Shown in pieces: positions 24,373 through 64,000 of a DNA stretch of 64,000 nt (position 1 is the first letter of the stretch; each line of letters begins with the position of its first letter). Location: positions 6,118,501 to 6,182,500 of the forward strand of contig JAUCMP010000026.1 in the NCBI GenBank assembly GCA_030770545.1, read 5' to 3'. The notes under the pieces were generated by a model, which did no database searches, was not told the DNA's origin, and worked only from the letters and a program-made list of their open reading frames with translations. A program made the position numbers and the translations under genes. Origin of the DNA: Macropodus opercularis. Its lineage: Eukaryota; Chordata; Actinopteri; Anabantiformes; Osphronemidae.

Positions 24373-26189
24373 ATGGAGGAGGAGACGACAGCTCTCACTT
24401 CCAGGTGGGAACCTTTTGCTTTTCTTGTTTCCACGTTAACGTTGAATTTGGCAACATGGGCTGGAAAATATGTTATTTATTGTCTTGAACTTAATATTAC
24501 ACAACAATATTATGTGTTGTTGTGTTTTTTTAACGTTTTAATTATAAATATCTTCAAATATATATTTTTTTAGATAACAGTAACAGACATGTGCCCAACA
24601 ACATGGACCACCTTGCTTTCAAGTACATGGTAATTCGTTTTAGCACCATCGTGAGATTGCCATGGATACTTTTAAAAGTTCACCTCGCTTTTCATTGCCT
24701 TTGTGTGTAAATGTGGACTGAAGTGACCTCTGTTGTCTGTCAGGAGATGTGTAAGGTGGACACCGACTCAGACTCCGACTCAGAAATCAGTCCCAGATGG
24801 TCCGACACCAGCTCCATGGTATTGTTTTTGTTCTGCATCCTGTGAACACCACACACACAATGACACAAGAAGCACAAGGGATAAATGGTTTGACACTTTC
24901 ATAAGCCCTGTCCCTTACATAGGACTTTTTCCCTTGGACAACTCGGTACATTTTGTTGCTGCAAGATGCCGGTCAAGCATACATCTCCACAGCCACACTG
25001 CTGTAGTGGCTCCCTATGTGAAATGAGGCCATGATGGCAACACATGTCACTGAAATCACAGTATATGCCTTTGTGTTGCTGGTACAGTATCCTCACACGC
25101 ACGCAGATCATTCATTTTCAAGAGACGTGCACTCAGTTTTAAAGGGTTTTCACTTCTGTGTTGCAGGGAACCTGACGTTCATTTGTCAAACCCCAACAAC
25201 ACGCCTCTCACAAAGTTTGGCATAAAACAGAGATTTTAGATGTCATATTTAAATTTTTGATTGCATTTTGCAGTTTTTCTCTGGAAACAAGTTTGCAGGG
25301 TGAACATTAAATCCAATGGCTATTGCACACATCCACAAACCTTTTTCATCATTATTAATTTGAAAATAATTCATTTTCAGTGTTGAATCCCTTGTTTTGC
25401 AGGGGTGCGCGAGCCGTGTGCCACAGCGGACATTACGTCGGACGCTGCCTTTGAAGCCAGCAGCAAGACATGGTTGTTCTTCGGTAAACATGCTCTTTTA
25501 CTGATCCATTTGTCATTGAAAGGCAGCTTGCTCTTTTCATTCAATTGCATTTTTAGTTTCTAGACCCGTATGATGGGAGCTCTGAAGATTCTGATGAGCC
25601 TGGCGTTGAAGCCGGTGTCTCAAGGCAACCGAAGCAGCAGGGAAGAGGGGCTGGCGGCGCGGGAGGTTGGTCGTCTGGCCGAGGCAGGAGATCTGTCCTT
25701 CCCCACCCTGCTTCTATTGCTGTTAGACAAGTGATGAAAACTGCAAAAAGAGATCCGGCAGCAGAACACCACCATCTTTTGGACGTTCCAATGAACTGTG
25801 GTAGTGACTCTGAAGTGTGGGTCTGTGAGCTTCAGAGTTTGCCTACACATAATGACAAGGATGGTGGTAGAGAGACTGTAGCAGCAAAAGATTCAACGAT
25901 GCAAACCCAAACCATGGATATTGAATTCCAACTTGATTCTGGCTTGCAAGCTACAATATCTGCCACACCTCACACATTTGGAGCTTTCACAGCAGCGGGA
26001 GGGAACTTGTCCCAGATGCAGGACAGCTCCTCGGAGAGATCTCTCAGCCCGTGTAACTTCACATCTATTTACAAGAGAAAGCTCTGTCTACCTGGAGCAG
26101 ACGTGGTGGAGTTGGGGCGAAGAAAAAGGCAATGTGTTAACGTGGAGGATGAACACATTGCCATGGACTCTACATCTGAGCCATGTTAG
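24373..26189 (+). CDS. Unrecognised small, probably nuclear protein (289 residues)
   Basis: I do not recognise this protein. Five exons join in one frame: 24373-24404, 24581-24629, 24744-24818, 25403-25483 and 25557-26189; total 870 nt. Support comes from matching GT-AG phases, a 633-nt open last exon, and an AATAAA downstream. The product looks mostly disordered. It has an acidic Ser/Asp block (DTDSDSDSEISPRWSDTSS), a second one (FLDPYDGSSEDSDEPG), a Gly/Arg stretch (QQGRGAGGAGG, then SSGRGRRS) and, near the C-terminus, two basic clusters (YKRKLCLPG and LGRRKRQCV) that resemble a bipartite nuclear signal. The acidic blocks look like casein-kinase-2 sites. It is head-to-head with WDR20 and tail-to-tail with DYNC1H1. 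In exon 5 an alternative acceptor 7 bases downstream (25564) would shift frame and stop early, so 25557 is preferred. Exon 1 and the start are the least certain parts. Confidence 0.65.
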
Positions 26190-26645
26190 TCACATGACCA
26201 TGGACTGCAGTCATTAGGTGACTTATGATTTAAGCTATGAAATGATGTAAATAGTTACTTGACAATGCACTTTGAATGCCTCATAACTTATGCAGGTTGC
26301 TTCTTTGAGTTGTTAGAATGGGTAGAGTAACCTGCAGCCAATGCTAAAATACTGCTTCACTGCAAAAAAACAAAACCTACAAGCATGATCGTGTGTTCCA
26401 TGTTTTTCTTATGTAGTTATTTTCACAGATTATGGTTAGTTTCACTGAAAGCAACTTTTATAACCACTTTCTGCAAAAGTAGTTTCCTCTCAACCAGCAG
26501 GTGGTGCAGTGAAACCTAAAGTCTGTAGGGTCTTATGATAGATAAAAGTTTAGATCACTGGCTGCTATAAGGTCTTATGATAAAATATGGTTTAATACCA
26601 TGTTAGCTCTTCTCCTAGATGTGAGGAAATGACCTGGAATCTGAA

Positions 26646-26651
26646 AATAAA
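26646..26651 (+). terminator. Poly(A) signal of the unrecognised gene
   Basis: This is an AATAAA hexamer 457 bases past the stop codon at 26187-26189. It supports transcription of the plus-strand gene through this interval. Confidence 0.6.
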
Positions 26652-26888
26652 AAACCTTCATCCTTCAGTTTTCATGCTTTCTTATACTGACTTCATACAC
26701 TCAGGTGTATTAATGAAACATACAGTAAGTCAGCTACTCACTAAAACGGTTCCACAGACCATAAAGCCCGTATGAGCCTCCTAGTATACAGCTCCAGATT
26801 TAAAAGTGTGGCGACGGTCTGAACATAGACTCAGCTTTCAATGCAGAGAAGTAAAATCTTCCAGACAGCAAATCTGAAGAGCAGAATA

Positions 26889-26894
26889 TTTATT
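26889..26894 (-). terminator. DYNC1H1 poly(A) signal
   Basis: TTTATT on the plus strand reads AATAAA on the DYNC1H1 strand, 385 bases past the stop. The convergent gene's signal is 238 bases further left, so the two 3' ends are close but need not overlap. Confidence 0.6.
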
Positions 26895-27278
26895 AATGAC
26901 TTACTTTGAAAGCCTTAAGGACAAAACACGCAGCATGTGATACATCAAATTACATTTACTTGTACAGAGACACTAGTTACTGCAGCTCATTTGACTTCCA
27001 TCTAAAATCATACCCATTCCTCATTTAAAAACATCCTTCCTACCTTCCCATCTCCATATTGCCTTTTCTCTTCATTCTCCACCTGCCAACATTCCTTTGC
27101 CCTTCCAAAACACTTACCAAGAACTAACAGTGGTTACATGTCGATTACTGCTCTAACTATGTTTTCTATTGGAACATGAGACTAGATACTACATTTCAAA
27201 CAGTGGTTAATAGGGAATGAGTATAATAAGTATGGTTTATTAATGAACACCCTCACGTCCTCAGCTATGAGCTGCCAT

Positions 27279-51763
<24,485 letters not shown>

Positions 51764-52295
51764 TCTTTGAGGCGGTCAAAGACGACTGCTGGCGGTACGA
51801 CGGCGAACAAAGAAGCGACACTAGCGTAAAGTAGCTGCTTGCCTTTTTCCAGGGAGCTGGTCAGAGGCCGACTGCTGCTGTCAAAACGCCGCAAGTGTAG
51901 CCGTGTGATTTATGTGTGAAATGGATTGTGGTACTTGTCGTTCAACGGACGAGTATGTTATTGGGCTACACACCACGAAAACTACCATACCCATAATGCA
52001 CCTTTTGTTGTAACTACGTATAACAGACAGGGGGCGAAGGGGAGTTGTCTCCAGTGTCAGAGTAAATTAATTCAATAAAATGTTACTTCAGCGTCTTTAT
52101 CGATTAAAATAGCAAGAGCCTCTGCAAGATCTGGATGTATAAAAAAGAAAGATACTTAACAAAGACCGTGGAGCCGAGTAGACAGTGGATGTAAGTACAA
52201 TTTGTATACGGTGCACTAGTTTGACCTTTTACAGAAGAGCCCAAATTACCATAGAATGAAACACAGAGAAGGGAAGCGTGGTGATTTAGCGTTGT
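51764..52295. promoter_or_regulatory. DYNC1H1 promoter region and spacer to TMEM30
   Basis: The stretch next to the ATG is GC- and CpG-rich without a TATA box, as expected for a broadly expressed gene. Beyond about 52080 it becomes AT-rich and leads into the TMEM30 3' end, which is on the same strand. No coding sequence was recognised. Confidence 0.45.
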
Positions 52296-52301
52296 TTTAA
52301 T
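52296..52301 (-). terminator. Candidate TMEM30 poly(A) signal (ATTAAA)
   Basis: TTTAAT on the plus strand reads ATTAAA on the gene strand, 720 bases past the TMEM30 stop. It is the common variant signal; the intervening sequence 52302-53021 looks like 3' UTR and holds no other gene. Confidence 0.4.
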
Positions 52302-53021
52302 GAATAAATATCAGCATAAGTAGACTGGTACTTTCAACAAACTACAGGTAAAATTGTAAGAAGCATAAAGACAACATTACAAACAGGATAGTCTGCACCA
52401 AATCCCTGAGTTAATAGAGTAGTAATTCATTTGAACAGTATTAGTTGACCAGTTATTGTATACCTGTAGCCCCCCATATAAAATGCAATGTCTTGTCAAG
52501 TACCAAACAGCTTATAAATTAGTTATGGCTTTCGTATTGGTAGAAGTTAAGAAATCCGATACAAGTCTTCCTAAGTTAAAATAACAAAGTAACATATGTC
52601 TTCTGTCACACAACTAATAGCCTAAGCACAGTGCACATTAGTTCCATATTCTCTCCCACTCTTGGAACTAAAACTAGACCTTGGTATAAAAGTAAAACCG
52701 CTCCTAACAGATGTTCCAGTGGTCCAGCGAACTCAGACAAACAAAAAAGTAATGTCACAGATGTGTCCACAGACAAAATGCATGTTTGCATATAGGAAAT
52801 CACACCAGTGTCTACAAAGCACTTTTTGCAGTCAGTGGCTTCAGTGGCCAGTCCTGCATCACAAAATGCCATTCCTCTTATATCCAGAAAATAATAAAGT
52901 GATGTCCATAAAGATGGGTACACTGGTGAACTGAGCTTTGCTTTCACCATCAAATGCAATAAAACAAAGCCAAAACAAGGGTATTCAAGCTCCTGTTAAA
53001 ACACAGTCCATGAGCGAGTGA

Positions 53022-55271
53022 CTATTCCTCATCAGAGAACTTGAATTTAGCATAGACAATGAGCATGACTACAGACATGACAACGCACATCGATCCTATC
53101 ACAAGATAGGCAATGCCCAGGAAGTCATTCTTGCCGCCCATCCAGGACACATTGCTGAAGACCACCTTCTTTCTGCCCCCGAATTGGGAGACTGGATAGG
53201 CTGAAAAAAATGTTAAGGATATATACCAAAAACACAAATGCAGAGAAAACTGGCTAAATGCCTTCACTGAAGCAAGAAATACATTAAATATATCAGGAAC
53301 TATTCATTTGATACTACATTAAAATCAAGATCAGATTTTTCTTTCAAACCACAGGACGTTTTGACAGACAAACATTAGTTAGTCTATGGAAACATTTTTT
53401 TGCTTAAGTCATTTACTTACCTCATAATATTTGCCTGTTGCTTTCACCTTAGGCAGCATTTGAGTCATTGTTGACTCCACCCAGTAAACAAAAAAAAAAT
53501 TTGTCCCACTAGTAAAACCAGTTCAACAAAGCCACTGCTGGTTTAAACTAACAATATGCTGCCATTTTAGAGCCTGATCCCTACTAAATCCTACCGTATG
53601 GCTACAACCATTAAAACCACTAATCACTCCATTGTGAAAATGTACCATGTGAGTATTGGTTTATTAATCAACTTATAAAACCTTCAGAGTGAAACATGTC
53701 GAGCCGAGACACGCACAAGATTATGACGCCATCATTTCAATCATATCAGAATATCTACTGCATATGAGGATACTGTAGTTAATGTTAAGCAGGTAGGTTC
53801 CAGCTGGTAGACCCTGTGCATAATCCCCCTGTGTGATTCGTCGATACAGCTTTCTGAAATTTGGCAGGGCTGCCCTCCTCATCCACACCAGGAAATCTTG
53901 GTTGATGAAGCCATTGTTGTTACTGTCTGTGGGGTCCAACTCATAAGCAGCTTTGGCCCAATTTATAGGTTTCACAGTATCTGAAAGTCAAATGTTTGAT
54001 CAGGTTTTTTGATTTTCCATTTTACATCCCCTTTAATGTGGTTTCTCCTAAAGGATGGCTTACCAAACCTCTCGCCCGCTACTTAATGCATAACTAAACA
54101 GAACAAACAGCAAGTTTAAAGTTCTTACTATTGAAAGCATTCTGCAGCGGCGTGACACTGGGGTTTCGGTATTTGATGCTGTAGTCTGTCCACCAAGCAA
54201 TTCCTTTTCCATCTAAGGGCACCTGCTTGTTTGTTCCATTGACAACCTGATACAGCTGAAAGGTGTCTTTGAAAACAAAAACACACAATTATTATCTGTA
54301 AAAATTAATACAATCTATAGAGATTAAACATTACTACAAATATCTTGTAGTCAATTACATTACTTTTGCATACCACTGAACATGCTGTTGGCTACTGATC
54401 CACATGGAACAATGGGTTTGTTGTTGGAGTCGTACTGGTATGGACTACAGCTGGAACTAGGACTCTTCAACACAGAGGACAGCGTTTTCAGAGAAGAAGC
54501 AGCCCATACTCTTTTTTTGAAATTAAACAAGAACTGTGTGCGTTCTTCAGCATTGTTTGGTTCTCACTCACTGTAAAGTACGATTGGTCTCCAAACAGCT
54601 GGTTATCGTCTTTGGAAACACCATACTTTCTGTGGTTCTGGAAGAAGTTGGACAAAGCATAATAAAAGAACACAGGTCCCTGTTGAGAAAAACAGAAATG
54701 TAAAAAGCAAGTAAGACAAAGTCATGTGGTTCAGCTTGTCATATTAGACGGTTTTATGTGTGAAGGCAAGTAAATTGCTTTGCGACCTGAAAGGTACTGT
54801 TAATGGAGAAGGTAATTTTGCATTGACAGTCTTTGACATTTGGGGAAATGCAAAGAAAGCACGGGGATGTTTTATCATCTCCAGTGTAGTCGATCTGCGT
54901 TTGGAAAGAACAAAAAAAGTTATTACTCAACTATTCACAAAACAAACAAAGTTTTCATTTAGGACATTTCCATCATTTTCTTTTTATTTATTTATTATAA
55001 CTTAAACACTTATTTGTTATTTGATGTCTTTAAGCTGTTGAGCATAAATAATTGCCACTTTATTTGTTGTGTTTATTCATACCTCCAACACTTGGATGCT
55101 CTGTGAAGTGACAAAGAGTGCGACACCGATTCCAATGAAGGCTGCTCCGATGACAAGAAATCCTGGGATGACAATGCCAGCGGAGAGCATGGGCTGCCAT
55201 GCCGGGAGCCTCTGCTGAGTGAAGGCGGTGTTGTCAGGCCGGTTGGCTGACTTCTGCTCGTGTTTCACCAT
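53022..55271 (-). CDS. tmem30: TMEM30/CDC50-family phospholipid flippase subunit
   Basis: Beta subunit that lets P4-ATPase lipid flippases leave the ER and work at Golgi and plasma membranes. Seven exons: 55083-55271, 54787-54894, 54572-54679, 54374-54464, 54129-54266, 53774-53980 and 53022-53200; total 1020 nt (339 residues). There are two membrane segments: residues about 32-55 (MLSAGIVIPGFLVIGAAFIG) and near the C-terminus (FLGIAYLVIGSMCVVMSVVM). Between them is a large outer-facing loop with family motifs DNTAFTQQRLPAW, IPC-like IVPCGSVANSMF, KGIAWWTDY, NNNGFINQDFLVWMRRAALP and SWMGGKN, several Cys, and Asn-X-Ser/Thr sites (INSTF, NGTNK). The exon structure is like TMEM30A, while the C-terminal part (QGDYAQGLPAGTY and a short acidic end) reads more like TMEM30B, so I do not assign A, B or C. 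Confidence 0.88.
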
Positions 55272-56318
55272 TTCCCTTTTACTGTCCAGCAGACAGATTG
55301 TTAAGTGTAACCTATCATATTATACACAAACATAACTACTGACAAACGCACTTCCTAATGAACCAAGATAAATTTGCTAGATTTTCCCACTTACTTAGTT
55401 TTATAATTGATAGATATGACATAAAGGTGCATTAGGTAGCGCGTCCGTTTATATAATTTCCATCATAATCATATCACACAAGTTTCCTGCTAGAAGAAAT
55501 CGCTAAATTGAACTACCAGCTACACCCAAAGTAGCCAAGAAAAAAGAAGACGACCAGCGAACTGCAACACTTTAATTAACTTAAATTAAACTAATTTGAA
55601 AAACAAACGTATACATATTTGATTCACTCAAAGTACTACTCACACAATCTGATAAAATGAAGAAACGAAGTCAACAACCCATCGGTAAACTTCCCTGAGT
55701 CTACGTAAAGGAAGCGAACACCTTTACCTGTTTTCCGGTCCTGCCCATCGTTCTTCCCTCGCAGTGACGTCATCTTCGCCGTGGCAGCGAACCGACTCCG
55801 GATCAGTTGTTAGCCGACCGCAGAAGGCAACTTCGCCCCTGATTAAACAAGGGTCGGTTTAAAATGACCTTAAATAACAACGACCTACGTAGAAGCCACA
55901 GATTTGTAGCATTCCCACTCACTTACGTTAAGTTAAAACAAAACATGCAAAAATAACTTCTTATTGCTTCAAAAATGGCATAAATATTTGAATCACATCC
56001 AGTCATTTAATAAAGGACCTTTATTTTTAGCCATTCACTTGATTGATAAGGATGTAAACGTATCTATTGTTTTACATTTAAAAACAGAAAACATCTTGTA
56101 AAAACAGCACGGCTATGAAATAGTTTTTAAATGCCACCTATTGCGGTAGAATACCAGTAATACAGTTCCGCCTATTTCTTTGATTGACAGTTGCTTTGAC
56201 TAATCATTTTGCTGAGTAATACTGGTCGCAGTCTTCGACGAGCCAATCACGTAAGATTATATTGAGAGGAGGACCTGCTGTCGTGCCGTCTTTGTGTTGA
56301 CATCTTCAGGTTTGAGAG
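55272..56318. promoter_or_regulatory. Divergent promoter region of TMEM30 and KDM1A
   Basis: The two genes point away from each other. A full palindromic CRE (TGACGTCA, 55765-55772) and an ETS-like TTTTCCGG near 55731 lie on the TMEM30 side, and a noncoding TMEM30 first exon probably lies near there. On the KDM1A side a CCAAT box (56243-56247) sits about 75 bases before a donor (GAGAG followed by GTAATA) at 56318/56319 that could end a noncoding KDM1A first exon. No coding sequence was recognised. Confidence 0.5.
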
Positions 56319-57619
56319 GTAATATTTAGACTTTTAACCTTTTTTTACTTAGCATTATTTTTATAAAACACACATTAACACAGTAGGAAAATCCATTGAT
56401 CCAGATCTATTTGCGATCGAAGCCAGTGTTTTCTTTTTTTTACTGCTTCTCACCTGCTACTGTGTCGCTGTTGGTGCTAACAACGGTCTATTGTTAGCGG
56501 CATCAGCTAAAGTAACATGCTCTCGTAAAATATTCACAGATGTGCGGTTAGTAGTGTTTCGCGTTTATGTGTGCGTTGCATCAATCACCCCAATGCTACC
56601 TAACAACATATGCGCTTCTCTACCCAAAACAGAGCTAACCTTACCGTCAGCTAATCAAGCTAACAGTGAAAGCGGTGTCTTTCTGCTGCTAGCGTTGCAG
56701 TTAGCTAACTAGCTAACGAATGCTAATGAAATCAATGAAATCCTAACACACTGGCCAGAACAAAGGTTTTTAGATAACATTTAGGGAATTCACTTCAACT
56801 AACCACGATGAGGGCCCATAAAAGTACCTTCAGTTTTGTGTTTTTACTTGGTTAACGTCATAAAATCCTGATAAACAAGTGATCTACAATGTAACACATG
56901 TAGCAGATAATCAATGGGTATGTGTGACATGTAATTGCATTAAATTACATTCAGTATAACATAAGAGGACAAACCTTTTTTTTTTCTTCTTAGCAGGTCT
57001 TGTTCGTAACCATATTTCTGGTTCTGTCTTCATTTCGTAGTGTTTGAATGGATATTACCAGGTGCACGGAGAAATGGGTAAAACAAGACAAGGTTACTGT
57101 ACCACGGAGACCCCATTTCATAAAATCATGACATTCATGCACAGTTAATATTATTTAACTCACTCAGTGACACAGATTTTACGTGATGCATTCCCCAAAG
57201 CCAGATGGGTTCTAGCTGGTTCAGGCACTGTCTCCAATATCAAAGTGACCAGTTTCTACTAGTGTCTTAGGCTTATTTTCACAGTCCTACCTACCGTCCT
57301 GCAGTTGGAGGAGTTAGATTGTTGGAAAACAGACAGGACTGTGCCTTGCTACCACTAATGTATTCCATAACATACCATAACGAAACATTGTAAATAGTTT
57401 TCTTCTGGGCATACAACCAACCATACATCATCCTTTTCAAACTATTCTGTAGGAATATTTATAGTTTTTTTTTATTGATTTAAAATGTTTTGAAATCATG
57501 AGACATAACAATTTAACCATTTCACTTAAAACATATTGTGATGTATGTTTTCATTTTTCGGTGTTTGACCTGATTTCTCTCCCACCTGTTTCCAGGAGAG
57601 GCCTCCGACATCCTCCATA
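56319..57619 (+). other. KDM1A 5' UTR intron(s), no gene seen
   Basis: A stretch of 1.3 kb separates the likely noncoding first exon from the ATG exon. The acceptor TTTCCAG just before 57596 feeds directly into the exon with the start codon. A patch rich in GCTAAC/GCTAGC words lies at 56490-56720. No conserved frame was recognised. Confidence 0.5.
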
Positions 57620-63998
<6,379 letters not shown>

Positions 63999-64000
63999 TA

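Noticed and set aside
25564..25735. Alternative acceptor in the last exon of the unrecognised gene
   Set aside because: It gives a frame that stops at about 25735, while the acceptor at 25557 keeps a 633-nt frame open.
24373..26189. HSP90AA1, expected here from human gene order
   Set aside because: None of the five exons encodes HSP90 motifs; the translation is Ser/Asp-rich and disordered.

Overview
The window is nuclear DNA from a compact vertebrate genome, most likely a teleost fish. Genes are split into many short exons with GT-AG introns, most introns are only about 75-300 bases, and the proteins align closely with vertebrate families. No bacterial, viral or CRISPR features were seen. 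Comparisons with human proteins and gene order are from memory; no database search was possible.

Layout. 1-798: last exons of POLE2 (+). 1808-5296: KLHDC2 (+), a C-degron receptor. 6256-12962: NEMF (-), the ribosome quality-control CAT-tailing factor. 13297-16891: MOK kinase (+), head-to-head with NEMF. 19146-23733: WDR20 (-), tail-to-tail with MOK. 24373-26189: an unrecognised 289-residue, probably nuclear protein (+), head-to-head with WDR20. 27279-51763: DYNC1H1 (-), the complete cytoplasmic dynein-1 heavy chain. 53022-55271: a TMEM30/CDC50-family flippase subunit (-). 57620-63900: KDM1A/LSD1 (+), running off the right edge.

The most striking observation is in DYNC1H1. The exon encoding the end of stalk helix CC1 and the start of the microtubule-binding domain is present twice in tandem (35408-35603 and 35059-35254). 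Both copies are exactly 196 nt, have the same splice phases and usable splice sites, and are about 74% identical in protein. Because 196 is not a multiple of three, including both or neither shifts the frame, so they behave like mutually exclusive exons. The first copy matches the human sequence as I recall it; the second is divergent. The gene therefore appears able to make two dynein motors that differ in the part that grips the microtubule.

Other points: a candidate 12-nt KDM1A microexon exactly where the mammalian neuronal exon 8a is inserted; two alternative WDR20 C-termini; a probable GC-AG intron in MOK; a Gly-Ser C-terminus on KLHDC2; and a gene order that joins blocks which lie apart on human chromosomes 14q21, 14q32 and 1p36. 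POLE2 and DYNC1H1 serve replication and transport. KLHDC2 and NEMF both act in quality control of protein C-termini. WDR20 regulates deubiquitinases, TMEM30 is a flippase chaperone, and KDM1A is a histone demethylase.
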